Assembly: GCA_035610835.1 (NCBI GenBank)
Contig: CM069441.1
Location: 80,441,515-80,505,514, forward strand
DNA from: Ophiura sarsii
Taxonomy: Eukaryota > Echinodermata > Ophiuroidea > Amphilepidida > Ophiuridae
Reading direction: 5' to 3'
DNA: 64,000 bases
Shown here: piece after piece, positions 1 through 11,159 of the stretch
How the letters are laid out: every line of letters starts with the position of its first letter
Numbering within the stretch: position 1 is the first letter of the stretch
The notes under the pieces: generated by a model
Told to the model about the DNA's origin: nothing
The model's database searches: none
What the model saw: only the letters and a program-made list of their open reading frames with translations
Program-made: the position numbers and the translations under genes

Positions 1-186
1 CGTTGTCCTGGGAAATGGGTGGCCGGGACTGTACACTTTGTCCCAGACAAGGGGCCGGGACTGTAGCGGGGACGTGTACAAGAAATGGTGCCCGGCCCTG
101 CGGGGACCGTAAACCCGGGACGTACGTCACATGGGCAATGTGTACGCCCCGGCCCTAAAAAACTCTTTTTTCATAGCGGATAACGT
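1..186. other. GC-rich non-coding edge
   Basis: GC-rich sequence with a short direct repeat, GGCCGGGACTGTA at 21-33 and again at 53-65. No coding signal is seen. It is probably the end of a repeat that continues to the left of the window. Confidence 0.4.
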
Positions 187-300
187 GGAAGTTGGAACAG
201 ATTTAAGTTCATAGAATTTGGGAAAAAGCACATATCTCCCGTTTGGAATAACCATTTTGAATGAAATAACATTTAGGTTGTAGCTATATAGCAATGAGTT
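187..300. repeat. Dispersed repeat, copy 1 of 3
   Basis: This stretch resembles 42389-42489 and 44797-44930 (shared anchors GGAACAGATT, CACATATCTCC and TGAATGAAATAA). The three copies show a dispersed element of unknown class. No ends or target duplication could be fixed here. Confidence 0.7.
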
Positions 301-1048
301 CGTCTGACTCGTGCTAACTTTGTTACGAACCACTGATCACATTGATCATAACACAAAGCATATGGCATATCACAATTCACCACAGACTATTGGCCCAGGA
401 ACCAGTAAACACTAGTTGCCAACGTGCATTACGATAACGAATTGACAGATGTATGAAGGTCGCATATCAATCCAATTGTCGATACTTTGTTATCGATTTA
501 TTCATCTTTGCAACCCAACAATTCAAATCTCATAGCAAAGTAGACCCTACTTTTAGTCAGCGGATAGATACGCACGATTTGAGCAGTGACAGGTTCGTCG
601 AAGTATATATAAACCGCTGTGCTGCTGTCATTGTTGGCATGGATTACCTAGGGATAAAATATAAAGAGACAATTGATAAGATGACCCTTTTCTCCTTTTT
701 CATGTTATTAAGGTATGGAGGGTTCACCTGGTAAATAGGGAAACCCAAACGTATCACTGTTTTCAGCTACTAAAGAAATGCGTATGGCTTGGCTAGGCCT
801 ACGGTAAAAGGAGTATTTAAACCATTATTTTACATTTAAACTTGTTTTCCAATAATTGTTTTATGACCATTTGGAACCTTTCGTGTTGTGCATGACTGTC
901 GTAAATATCATGATTTAAATGAATTCAAAAATGATATAGACGCCGGACTATGAGCTCCAGGGGGACTATGGCTCCTTTCACACCGGTACTGTGATGGGAT
1001 TAAGCTGGTAATGGTAGCCGTAATGAGTATGGATGGGAGTCCATACTG
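301..1048. other. No gene seen
   Basis: AT-rich sequence without recognisable coding potential; the 93-codon open frame at 453-734 matches nothing known to me. The palindrome TAGGCCTA occurs at 794-801. The stretch just before 1049 (a GGATGGGAGTCCATAC-like motif) is echoed just after 1713, on both sides of the following MITE. Confidence 0.4.
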
Positions 1049-1050
1049 TA

Positions 1051-1711
1051 CCGGGTGGTTCAAAAAAAAGTTGACCCAAGTTCAAGGAATTTTTTAGACC
1101 ACATTTGAAGTTTCAGAGAATATGTGTTTACTTAGTCTTGATCAGCAGTAAGTTTTGAAATTATCCTGAAAAAATGATACATTTATCTTGGTTGGTTCTT
1201 CAGATATGGTTCACTACAGAAAGTATGCACAAAACTGCCTTGTCCACGGGAGCGTCCTTTAGTAGAGATGGAATGCACAAAGTGGACTTACACACGATTG
1301 GTCACAAATTGTAAAAAAATGGAGAAAAAGGAAAAGGGAGACATCTGAAACATTTGTCCGGTGCTTGACATTACCTATTTACGTACCTACGTTTCTTTGT
1401 TGAATGTAAATGGCACATAAGCATAGAGATTGGGATACTTTGTCAGGGCGGGCTTTTCAATTCTGAAACTAAAGCATGATGTTTTGTTGAAGTCAACAAC
1501 TAAATGACGCTCCCGTGGACAAGTCAGTTTTGTACATGTTTTCTGTAATGAACCATATCTGTAGAACCAAACAAGCTAAACGTGCCATCTTTTCATGATA
1601 ATTTCAAAACTTACTGCTGATTAAGACTATGTAAACACAAATTCTCTGAAACTGTAAATGTGGTTGAAAAATTACTTTGAACTTGGGTCACCTTTTTTTT
1701 GAACCACCCGG
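1051..1711. mobile_element. TA-flanked MITE with ~206-bp terminal inverted repeats
   Basis: The left arm (1051-1256, beginning CCGGGTGGTTCAAAAAAAAG) and the right arm (1505-1711, ending GAACCACCCGG) are imperfect reverse complements. TA flanks both ends (1049-1050 and 1712-1713), as expected for a Tc1/mariner-type target duplication. The centre is about 250 bp and has no transposase, so the element is non-autonomous. A similar GTACCGGGTG start occurs at 43755. Confidence 0.85.
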
Positions 1712-1713
1712 TA

Positions 1714-2285
1714 GTATGGATAATGGATGGGAGTTCATACTTTAATTTATGTGGGTCCCACTCCGTGAAGGTGTATAAGGGGTGGGTTTAAATGCGTATT
1801 CCGAACTCTATGAATGTACAGAAGTCGGGACAGAAGTACCAATGTTGTATTTATTTTGTATTCATTTTGTACCCATAGGCCCAGCCGTGACTTGTACCTG
1901 CACTCATACTACTTGCTTTAGTATACCAATACTCATGTACTCATGCCTTGATACCCGTACTCCTACCCAAGCGCCACTCATAACATGTTACTCATATACA
2001 TTACCATGCCACGGTTGACAAATATTTGTAAAAATGATTCACTAAAACGAGTATAATTGATGTTTTGATATCGAAGCGCATCTTGTTTGTTTGTTTGTTT
2101 GTTGTTTATTTGGCAAATTGACAAAACAATACAAAAAATTACAAAGCAATCAATACACAAAGAGCAAATATATAATAAGTACACACAAAAATAATCTTAA
2201 TTAGCATAATTAGTATACACACCTTATCCATCCCTTGGGCCACCCCTGCAGCATCCTGAATAAAGGTTTCTGGGTCTGATGTGCT
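1714..2285. other. No gene; low-complexity pieces
   Basis: Contains degenerate ACTCATAC-like repeats (1890-1990), a (TTTG)n run at 2086-2104 and AT-rich sequence. No coding signal. Confidence 0.4.
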
Positions 2286-2289
2286 GGAT

Positions 2290-2528
2290 AAGAATATTGA
2301 TAGTCATCACGGGCATCCCCATCACCTTGTGTCACCACACCAGTCACCGTGGTTTGATACCCGATATCTGCCTCAATCCATGGCGCAGTATCCGTCTCTG
2401 CCGCATGCCACGCCGGAGAGCCATTAAGTCTGGCATAGCGAGCATGGTCATCATTATTAAGCTCAGATACTTAGATGTTACTATCAGGTATAGATTCATC
2501 TTCCATACCAAGTTGATCAAAGCATTCT
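2290..2528 (-). pseudogene. Discoidin (F5/8 type C) domain exon relic
   Basis: Read on the minus strand, the sequence encodes a typical N-terminal half of a discoidin domain: LGMEDESIPDSNI, then ARYARLNGSPAWHAAETD, WIEADIGYQTTVTGVVTQGD. These are the hallmark LGME, ARLN, AW.A and W(I/L).D(I/L)G blocks of secreted or adhesive lectin-like proteins. A pyrimidine-rich acceptor (tttctag) immediately precedes the homology, so it looks like an exon. A TAA sits in frame after the SNI block, and homology is lost after GDGDARDDYQ. I therefore call a decayed copy or an exon fragment. The parent gene and the rest of the domain are not in the window. Confidence 0.62.
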
Positions 2529-2677
2529 AGAAAAATACAAATGAAAAAAACAAATAATATCATAAGATAAAATTATCTGATATTATTTATCAAAACTAAT
2601 AAGATATAGGCCTATTAAACAAATACCCTCGCTGGATCTTCAATGTGCATAATTCCAACAGCCTCAAAGAGATTTTG

Positions 2678-3086
2678 GAAAAGTGTACTTTAGGTCCAAT
2701 ATTCTGGACTGTTCTAGTATAGTCCGATACTGAAACACCCAGTATCGTCCGATACTGGAACATTTTGTGTGTTCCAGTATCGGCCGATACTGGCACACAC
2801 AAAAATTGGTCTAGTATCGGGCGATACTGGAACATTACTAAGTACCAGTATCGTTCAATACTGGGACAAATCTCACTGGTATTGCGTGTACCAGTATCAC
2901 CCGATACTGGAACATAAAAATGATCCAGTATCGCTCAATTCTGGAACACAATTTGGTGTTCCAATATCTACCGATACTGAATCAGTAAAATCGTACAAGA
3001 ATCGCTCGATACTGGCACTTTTTATGTTCCAGTATTGAACGATACTGGTATACCAGTATTTGGGACCTAAAGTACACTTTTTCCCA
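2678..3086. mobile_element. Palindrome-array foldback MITE, copy 1
   Basis: The terminal inverted repeats carry GTGTACTTTAGGTCC, and the interior is a chain of ~20-bp palindromes of the form CCAGTATCGNNCGATACTGG separated by short AT-rich spacers. The octamer AGATTTTG lies on both sides (2670-2677 and 3087-3094) and would be an 8-bp target duplication. The same family lies at 14448-14854 with identical architecture. There is no coding capacity. An 8-bp duplication fits hAT, P or Merlin; the superfamily is unresolved. Confidence 0.88.
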
Positions 3087-3094
3087 AGATTTTG

Positions 3095-3860
3095 AATGAG
3101 CTAAAGCGGATAAAATGGGAATGCGTTGATATTTTGTCCATGTTAACCAGACAAACAGCAAAAAGGAAGTTATATTCCTCTCGGCTTTCTTCAATGTCCG
3201 TTGAATCTCCGCTCGAGCCCTCAATAGTTAGTTTTTGAACCTTCAGAAATAAAATGAAAATTAACTTTTATTTAGCTCGTTACATGTCTACAAAGACAGT
3301 TCATTACTTTGACGTCACACAACGACTTGTAGGAATAAAAAGCCAACGGTGAATTTTTATATTTCGAAGATTAATAGGTATAGATTGCATTGATATGTGA
3401 ATTATTCAAATTGGTTAGGCTACTTGACGTAAAATAAATCCCGTTTTTAATTTGACACATAACTTGAGCTACTTTTCATGAAAAACACAAGTTTGATCCC
3501 GCTATAAAACAAAAGTTAGAGAAGCTTAACAACATAATATGCACATGTTATATATACTCTATAGGTATCTCAAGATGATTGCAGTTTTTAAACTGCAATC
3601 AAAAAGGTTTTAAAGTTTTGGTCATAGATGATCACTTTTAAACTAAAACGTATACCCGTTTCGGAATATAGGCTAAAACGGTCTAAATTGGCAAATTTAG
3701 GGTATTTTGATCAAGAAACACTGAAACTCGCGATGAAAGAATTATCACTGCATTATATGAGATGGTTCATCATAACTGATGTGTGGACCAAATATAAAAT
3801 GATTTCTCCAACCTTCATTCTCGAGATGTGCCTGGGTTTTAAAAATAAGCCTTCTTTAAG
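3095..3860. other. No gene seen
   Basis: AT-rich sequence. The 86-codon open frame at 3628-3888 runs into the repeat that follows and resembles nothing known to me. Confidence 0.4.
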
Positions 3861-3861
3861 A

Positions 3862-4290
3862 GCTTTGACTTTGGTATGTGACCTTTGACCTCATTAACAT
3901 ATGAAGGTTTCTATGTTGCATCTATGACCGAAGTTTGGTTGCAATTGGTCATTGTATGGAATAGAAATGGCCAAATGTAATCAATTTTACATATGCAGCC
4001 ACTTTAACATCTCGACCTCAGATGACCTTTGACCTTGGTATGTGACCTTTGACCTTATTAACATATGAATGTTTCCATGTTGCATCTATGACCGAAGTTT
4101 GGTTACGGCAATTGGTGATTGTATGGAAAAGAAATGGACAAAACAAAAAGTGAATACCAAATTGTTGACAGACACAGACAGACAGACAGACACAGCCCGA
4201 CAGACAGACAGATACAGACTACACAGACGAAGGATGCAGCCATAAGGTCTCTCTCCTACGGACGACCTACGACCTAAAAAGGGATACTAA
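3862..4290. repeat. Two-copy ~150-bp repeat with DR1-like motifs, then (CAGA)n
   Basis: Two copies (about 3866-3980 and 4030-4140) share TATGTGACCTTTGACCT, CATATGAA and TTGCATCTATGACCGAAG blocks. TGACCTTTGACCT occurs at 3879, 4023 and 4043; it is the reverse complement of a perfect DR1 nuclear-receptor half-site pair. A (CAGA)n tract at 4167-4226 follows, then a unique tail ending near 4280. The whole is probably a SINE-like or other dispersed repeat, not a host enhancer. Confidence 0.7.
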
Positions 4291-4371
4291 AATAGAATTT
4301 AATGAATCACTCTTTTGCTAGAGCATGTAGTTCCGGTGTCTATGGCAAGTATTTTGCACAATAGAAGAGAT

Positions 4372-4575
4372 AAACCAGGTTTGTGTCGAAAAACCAGGTT
4401 TATCCGTCGAGAAACTTAGTTTTTCGAGAGAAAAAACTATGACATCAACGATAAACTTGGTTTTTCGATTCTATTGTCATAGTTTTGAAAAACCAAGTTT
4501 TTGTCATAGTTTTTTCTTTCGAAAAACCAGGTTTCTCGATCGATAAACTTAGTTTTTCAAAAACTATCACCATCG
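4372..4575. repeat. Foldback cluster of AAACCAGGTTT-type palindromes
   Basis: Short inverted motifs of the type GAAAAACCAGGTTT, ATAAACTTGGTTTTTCGA and CATAGTTTTT alternate on both strands, so the 200-bp block can fold extensively. It echoes the palindrome-array elements at 2678, 6056 and 14448 but with a different word. No clear ends or target duplication. Confidence 0.65.
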
Positions 4576-5197
4576 AATCGAAAATAACACTGACAAAATA
4601 GTTTTAAGAACAAATATAGCATAATTAAAATCAAAAACACCTGTGAAACGATATTCATGAATATGACATAATTTTTGACTAATTTAAGTCAAAATGTTGG
4701 TGGTCAGGGAGGTGGACTTTATTGGTACTATAACACATAATTTTGACTAATTTTGTCAAAATGATGTCTTACGAGGACTGTTTAGGTGAATAACTTATTT
4801 TTATAGTATAACGTTTTGGGCAATATCTGCATTAAAACCTCGTAACAAAATACACGCCCCGAATTCGTGAACTGTAATACTCAAGTCACAATTGTTTCTA
4901 AAAAAAAGGTCTTCCTCACTCAGTTTTCTGGTGAAAACTCAATTAAATCGATTTATGATCACTGCAATAATAATTAAACATAATTTTGATAAAAGGGTAT
5001 TCCCATTACAAGACGATAGCTCGCCTTGATACCGATGATTAAGTTATTCATCCCAGTGGAACAATCACGCTTAAAAGGTTTTATAAATAATATAATATTT
5101 ATCGTAATTATATCTTTAAAAATACACTTCACGATTGGCAAATTCTTTTTCATTTCATTTTCAGATTGTATCTTGTATAGAGAAGAAAACTAAGGGT
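4576..5197. other. No gene seen
   Basis: AT-rich sequence with no coding, RNA or repeat signal that I can support. Confidence 0.4.
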
Positions 5198-5198
5198 T

Positions 5199-5263
5199 GA
5201 CCCCCCCCCCCCCACCCCCCCCCCCCCCACCCCCCCCCCCCCCCACCCCCCCCCCCACCCCCA
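5199..5263. repeat. Poly-C tract interrupted by single A
   Basis: Long C runs broken by single A bases. The minus strand is a series of G runs and is strongly G-quadruplex-prone. Copy length and assembly accuracy are uncertain in such tracts. Confidence 0.9.
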
Positions 5264-5563
5264 CCTTGAAGGTGAGTCAAATATCATGCTGTGAGCATTT
5301 CGGGGTTGAGGATCGTGTGACCAAACATGTTCTAGATACCCACACACATTTCCTCTAAAGCCAACATTTTTTCATAAAGATTTCGCGTGTTTTCTCCCCA
5401 ATTTGACCCCCCTGCCTAAACGAGAAAAATATCGGGTAGTACAGAAACAACTGATGACTTCATTTTAAAAAGTAAATCTCTAATTAAATACGTCTAGGAC
5501 GGTCGGGTGTAGATCATCAGGGTGGATTTTTTTCTCATGTTGAAATTTTAAAAAAAAACTTAC

Positions 5564-5784
5564 TGCAAAATTCTTCTCTCTCGAGTAGCTCGTTCATTTT
5601 CTCTGGTGTCCAGTTACGTCTGTCTATGAGTGGACCAGGATTATCGGTAAACCATAGGTTGTTATGTCCACCAGATGCGACGTTCACCGGACAGCCTACA
5701 CTATTATGTTTCACTACTCCTAGGCAGGAGCAACGTTTTGCAGACGGCATTGACCAACGATCTTTGCCGGTAGAAGGATCCCAT
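5564..5784 (-). CDS. Probable exon of an unidentified protein
   Basis: On the minus strand an acceptor (attacaacttag) and a donor (TTTTGCA|GTAAGT) frame a 221-nt open segment of about 73 codons. It encodes a non-repetitive peptide with blocks WDPSTGKDRWSMPSAKRCSC, GCPVNVASGGHNNLWFTDNP and RNWTPEKMNELLEREEFC. The composition (4 Cys, many Gly, Trp, Asn) looks like a folded, possibly extracellular, domain. I do not recognise the family. Flanking exons were not found within the window, so it could be part of a gene with large introns or a relic. Confidence 0.42.
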
Positions 5785-6055
5785 CTAAGTTGTAATATGC
5801 AGACATGATATGCGTCCACAGTGGTAGATGATAAATATGCTATACAAACAAATGAATAATAACATGCCCTAATGTTATAATATGTATCCGTTTTAAAGGG
5901 GCATTGTGAGATCTGGGAGATTTCTCCACACAAAAAAAACCATAAATTAAATATCTTTACCTTGTTTAGATAGATAATATAATAATTAATAATATGTAGA
6001 AAAACTCTTATGTAAAGAAAGTGAGTACAAATGAAAAGAAAAGATATTTTCTCAG
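5785..6055. other. No gene seen
   Basis: If 5564-5784 is real, this is its upstream intron. It is AT-rich and featureless. Confidence 0.4.
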
Positions 6056-7319
6056 CATCCCAGACAACATACATATATTGGCCCTATATTGGCCCAATAT
6101 TGGCAATATTGGCATTGGCATTATCTTGTTGACCAATATTGGGCCAATATTGGTTCCCCATTGGCAATATTGGCATTGGCATTTTATTGGTCACCAATAT
6201 TGGACCAATATTGGCTTTACATTGGCGCTCGTTAATTGGCATCATGTTGGCAACCAATATTGGACCAATATTGGTGACCAATTGAGTGCCAATGCCATTG
6301 GCACTCTCTTGGTCACCAATATTGGACCAATATTGGTTTTACATTGGCGCTCGTCAATTGGCATCATGTTGGCAATCGATATTGGACCAATATTGGTGAC
6401 CAATTGAGTGCCAATGCCATTGGCACTCTCTTGGTCACCAATATTGGACCAATATTGGTTTTACAATGGCGCTCGTCAATTGGCATCATGTTGGCAACCA
6501 ATATTGGACCAATATTGGTGACCAAGTGAGTGCCAATGGCATTGGCACGGTTGGTACTCTCTTGGTCACCAATATTGGACCAATATTGGTTTTACATTGG
6601 CGCTCTTCAATTGGCATCATGTTGGCAACCAATATTGGTCCAATAATGCGCGTAATATACCAGGGGCGGGAAATAACACCATTGATTTGATATTCAAATT
6701 ATGACGTGGTCTAAAAAAGGGCGGCCGCTGTTAAGAGTTATCGCTTCCCGGCCTTTTGGCTAGGATCTTGTGCCTTGCCCTGTCCCTTGAAGATTTGTTC
6801 CCTTGTCCTAGGCTTGCCCTTGGCCAAATTGGTCCTGGCCACCTGGCTTCCTACCTAACATTTCTTCAAGATCGCCCAATATTGGCCCAATATTGGCCCT
6901 CATTGGCGAGTGCCAATATTGGGCCAAGCTTGGGCCAATGGCCAAATAATATTATGCCAATATTGTAAGCCAATATTGGGCCAATGAAAAATCAATATTG
7001 GGCCAATATTGTTATGTTATATTGGCCCAGTATTGGCCCAATATTGGCACTCATTGGCGAGTTCCAATATTGGCCCAGTATTGGCCCAATATTGGCACTC
7101 ATTGGCAAATGCCAATATTGGCCCAGTATTGGCCCAATATTGGCACTCATTGGCGTGTGCCAATATTGGGCCAAGCTTGGGCCAATGGCCAAATAATATT
7201 ATGCCAATATTGTAAGCCAATATTGGGCCAATGAAAAATCAATATTGGGCCAATATTGGGCCAATATTGGGCCAATATTGGGCCAATATTGGGCCAATAT
7301 TGTTATGTTATCTGGGATG
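6056..7319. mobile_element. CCAATATTGG-array foldback element
   Basis: The ends are 16-bp inverted repeats: CATCCCAGACAACATA at 6056-6071, and its complement with 15/16 identity at 7304-7319. Inside are about 30 copies of the palindrome CCAATATTGG. They form two blocks: 6080-6640, with a ~122-bp repeating unit (anchors GCGCTC at 6225, 6347, 6469 and 6600), and 6873-7303, with a ~95-bp duplication 247 bp apart (6924 and 7171). A non-repetitive spacer (6645-6872) separates them. No target duplication is obvious and there is no transposase. Open frames here are by-products of the repeat. Confidence 0.8.
6740..6772 (+). pseudogene. U2 snRNA 5'-end fragment
   Basis: ATCGCTTCCCGGCCTTTTGG followed by CTAGGATC matches the conserved 5' end of metazoan U2 snRNA at about 29 of 33 positions; compared with the canonical sequence it has a T-to-C change, an A-to-G change and AA replaced by TT. 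After this point the similarity is lost: there is no branch-site-recognition region, Sm site or 3' stem-loops. It is therefore a truncated pseudogene or a captured fragment, lying in the non-repetitive spacer of the CCAATATTGG element. Confidence 0.72.
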
Positions 7320-7602
7320 TCTGCATCTTTTTTCACTTCTTTTGTATCTTGATTAAAGATCCCCGCTTGAATCAGGGAGGTCATGACAGTAGTAAGTAGT
7401 TCATCCCACAAATAAGAAATTCCATCCTCAGAAAAATGAATTTTCAGTATCTAGAGTCGAATCATGGCCCAGTTCACCTTTTGAATCTAAAGTTACAGAT
7501 GAAACATATTATTAGGCCTATGTATAGGCCTGCGTATTGTAGTCGTATAAATTTAAGCAACATCAACAGCGGTTCCCATAAGTTTGGGTTTTCGCCACTT
7601 AA

Positions 7603-8281
<679 letters not shown>

Positions 8282-9160
8282 TTGAAAACAAGCAGTTTAG
8301 TTTGTTATCACCATTTAAAAATAGTGATTATTTATTTATTTATTCATTTTTTTAATTATTATTAGGCCTATTTTTTTTTTTTAATCTTTTTTTAAAACTT
8401 TTTTTTAATGTTTAAATGATTATATACTATTATATATCACTTACCTGTCAAAAAAATAAGACACCAAACGATTCCTACACATCCTGAGCTCACATCCATG
8501 TTCGTTGATAACTTATACCAAAAGCAAGCACACCATAGTGAGAGGACAGGTCACAGACAAGCCCAACGAGGCACATTAGAGACTATATATATTAGGCGAT
8601 TTATTGCTGTTAAAATCAAATTGTCATTCGATGAAAAAGGTTCTGACACCTAGTGATATGGCTACTTTTGAGTCCACCGACACTCACAGAAAACTAAAAA
8701 GGTCTCTCTTCCAGCACACCACTATCATGACTAGAAAATTATACTACGCAGCTCGATATAAAAACAATTAGATTAAAAGATTTTCTTTTATGAATTTTCT
8801 ACCTGGATAATATTAAGAAGAGCGTAATTGCTGGGTATACGTCTTGTCTTTTAATCACCATAATATTGATGGAGCTTTTTAAGCAAATCACCATCAATTC
8901 AATATTGCAGCAGCTTCCTACCGTATGCAAGGCCCATAGTGCAAGGACAGCTAGGGTCTGCTACTTGAGTTTGTGGCCTTAAAATGTGACTAGTTACTAT
9001 TTAATCAAATCCCAGGTATTTGCAGACGTTTCAACAGGCCTCTTTCCAATCCCTTCATTACAAACTATTTACTTGTGGAAAATTGGATAGGATTTTTTTA
9101 AATCTTAGAATTTCATATTTGAGCGATAAGCAGTTAGAAATACAATAAGAAGGTCGTTGA
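8282..9160. other. No gene; T-rich and AT-rich
   Basis: Contains T-rich runs (8345-8410) and no supported gene. An open stretch at 8640-8771 is unlike anything I know. Confidence 0.4.
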
Positions 9161-9307
9161 TTGCCGACTGAGGACTTCGGTGGGAATGCACCATACAAAT
9201 ACACATACTTCGGCGGGAATGCATCCTACAATATACACATACCTCGGCGGGAATGCATCCTACAAATATACATACTTCGGCGGGAATGCATCCTACAAAT
9301 ATACATA
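9161..9307. repeat. 33-bp minisatellite, left arm (about 4 copies)
   Basis: About four copies of the same 33-bp unit as the large array at 11160-14190 (consensus contains CGGCGGGAATGCATCCTAC). The array breaks within a unit at TA (9306-9307), where the 9308-11157 element begins. The two arrays were therefore probably one before insertion. Confidence 0.9.
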
Positions 9308-11157
9308 GGGGAGGATGGGGCAACTGGACCGGTTAAGCATATTTCATGATATAAAAGCTTAAAGCTCGTGTAAATATTTATGGAATTGCTATGAAAATAT
9401 CACCCATGTAACTGTTTACATATAACATATAATCAATGTTAAAAAATATCCAAACAAAAGGCCAATTACCACTTACTAAAAACTTTACTTGGCACGGTCC
9501 AGTTACCCCATCGTTGGGGCAACTGGTCCTATATGTTCCAACGGTTAGAATACACATACATCATTGATTGACAACACGGTAACTAAGCAGTATTTTCTTT
9601 ACAAACTCATTTCCATATTATTTAACGTGTAAAAATGATACAGGTCTCATGAAACCCATGTTTTATACAGTTTTCGTGGTTATAACGTGCAAAAAGCAGT
9701 AATACTAATGATGTACAAAGCAAGCGCAATTTTCGACTGCACGTTTATTAGATAAAACGGTATGAACCTAGTTAAATAGTTACATGGTTGTGATATTCAG
9801 ACGCCCCATACATTTGTCTATATATACCCCTTTCTTTAATGATTTTATTTACTTCATATAATCATCATTTAGTACTTATAATAAACCATCTTGATATTTA
9901 GCCAGCTTTTCATGTTACAGGGGAAGTTAGTCAATATGACAATGATGAGTGGATAAAATATCAGTGGATAAAATACATAAATCATGATATTTCGTCATAG
10001 CAAATACCTTTACAGACACCATTCAAAATATAATAAAGATGTAATTCATAATAACGAGGTTTTAAACCATTCTAAAGCAATTTCATGTCATATTGTAATC
10101 CTTCAATATCAGAAATAGTGGTATTAGACCCGAAATGCCCCAAAATGTCTAAGAACTTGAAAGAATGTGAATTATTTCATATTCTATTCACATTTCAATA
10201 CCGAGTCATGTTTTATTGACACTAACAATTCATTTTCAAAATGAATTTTACAATTTTGATTAAGTTTTTGCAGGCGGTCCAGTTGCCCCACACCCCTTCG
10301 GACCACTTACCCCAACAAATGACGTAGCACTTTGTCGAGATGAAACGTTATTAAAACACGCCTGTGACGTAATACATTTTACGCCAAAATGTTTTAAAAC
10401 ATACCACCATTTGTCATAATAATCAATAACTCCAATACATTTCAGAAAAAAAGGCAAAACTGCATTTTTGTTTTTAGCCATTACACAGATTTCTGTAGCC
10501 AGTGAGTATCTTTGAATTCGCAAATATTACGGCGTTCGGGTCCTACAAGTAGACCGAGTGTCTTTAGATAAGTAAGAAATGGTGTGCTTTGTTATTTGCA
10601 AATTCATGAACTAATAACTCTACCAAATGAATACCCGTGATAATGATTTAAGTTGAAGCATTCTTTAAATGATAATATTGATCGGAAATCCAAACCACCA
10701 ATGTCCCAAATTAGCAATATGCGCCATTTTACGGTCATTTCAACCACAACCTATGGTTTTAATCATATTTTGGAAAGTCCCTAAGCACACTACAATATAG
10801 CACCCATCACATGCAATATGCACCTAGTATCTTAAGACGACTGTACTGCATGTATATATTTACTGTTGCATATCTGCCAATCATATAAAGTACATTAAAC
10901 ATGATCTAAACCCATCTTCATATATCGCCCCTACTATCTGTGAATTTTCAATCAGTCACTCAAGGAGTTAGCTTCAAAGATAAGGAGAAAAATCACATGT
11001 GTAAATACCCTAAAGTTCCAAATGTTTTGGATTGTAGAAGGTAAAGATGTATGTCAAGTATCAACAAAAGTCGTATTGTTCAAAAGAAAGCAGTATGCCC
11101 ATACAATCATAAAATCCTTCATTTCGGACCACTTGCCCCACTTGCCCCATATTCCCC
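9308..11157. mobile_element. 1.85-kb TA-flanked element inside the minisatellite
   Basis: The ends are imperfect inverted repeats: GGGGAGGATGGGGCAACTGG at 9308, and the complement of GGGGAATATGGGGCAAGTGG ending at 11157. TA lies on both sides (9306-9307 and 11158-11159), and joining the flanks at one TA restores a minisatellite unit. Internal copies of the terminal word occur as a palindrome at 9495-9532 (GGTCCAGTTACCCCA and its near complement) and at 10273-10315. No transposase-like frame was found, so it is a non-autonomous Tc1/mariner-like candidate with sub-terminal motif repeats. Confidence 0.83.
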
Positions 11158-11159
11158 TA

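Noticed and set aside
5150..5347. Gly-rich minus-strand frame
   Set aside because: Encoded by the poly-C tract; not a protein.
6021..7234. Open frames with NIGPILV / QYWPNIG repeats
   Set aside because: Arise from CCAATATTGG tandem units on both strands; no start context, splice signal or non-repeat domain.
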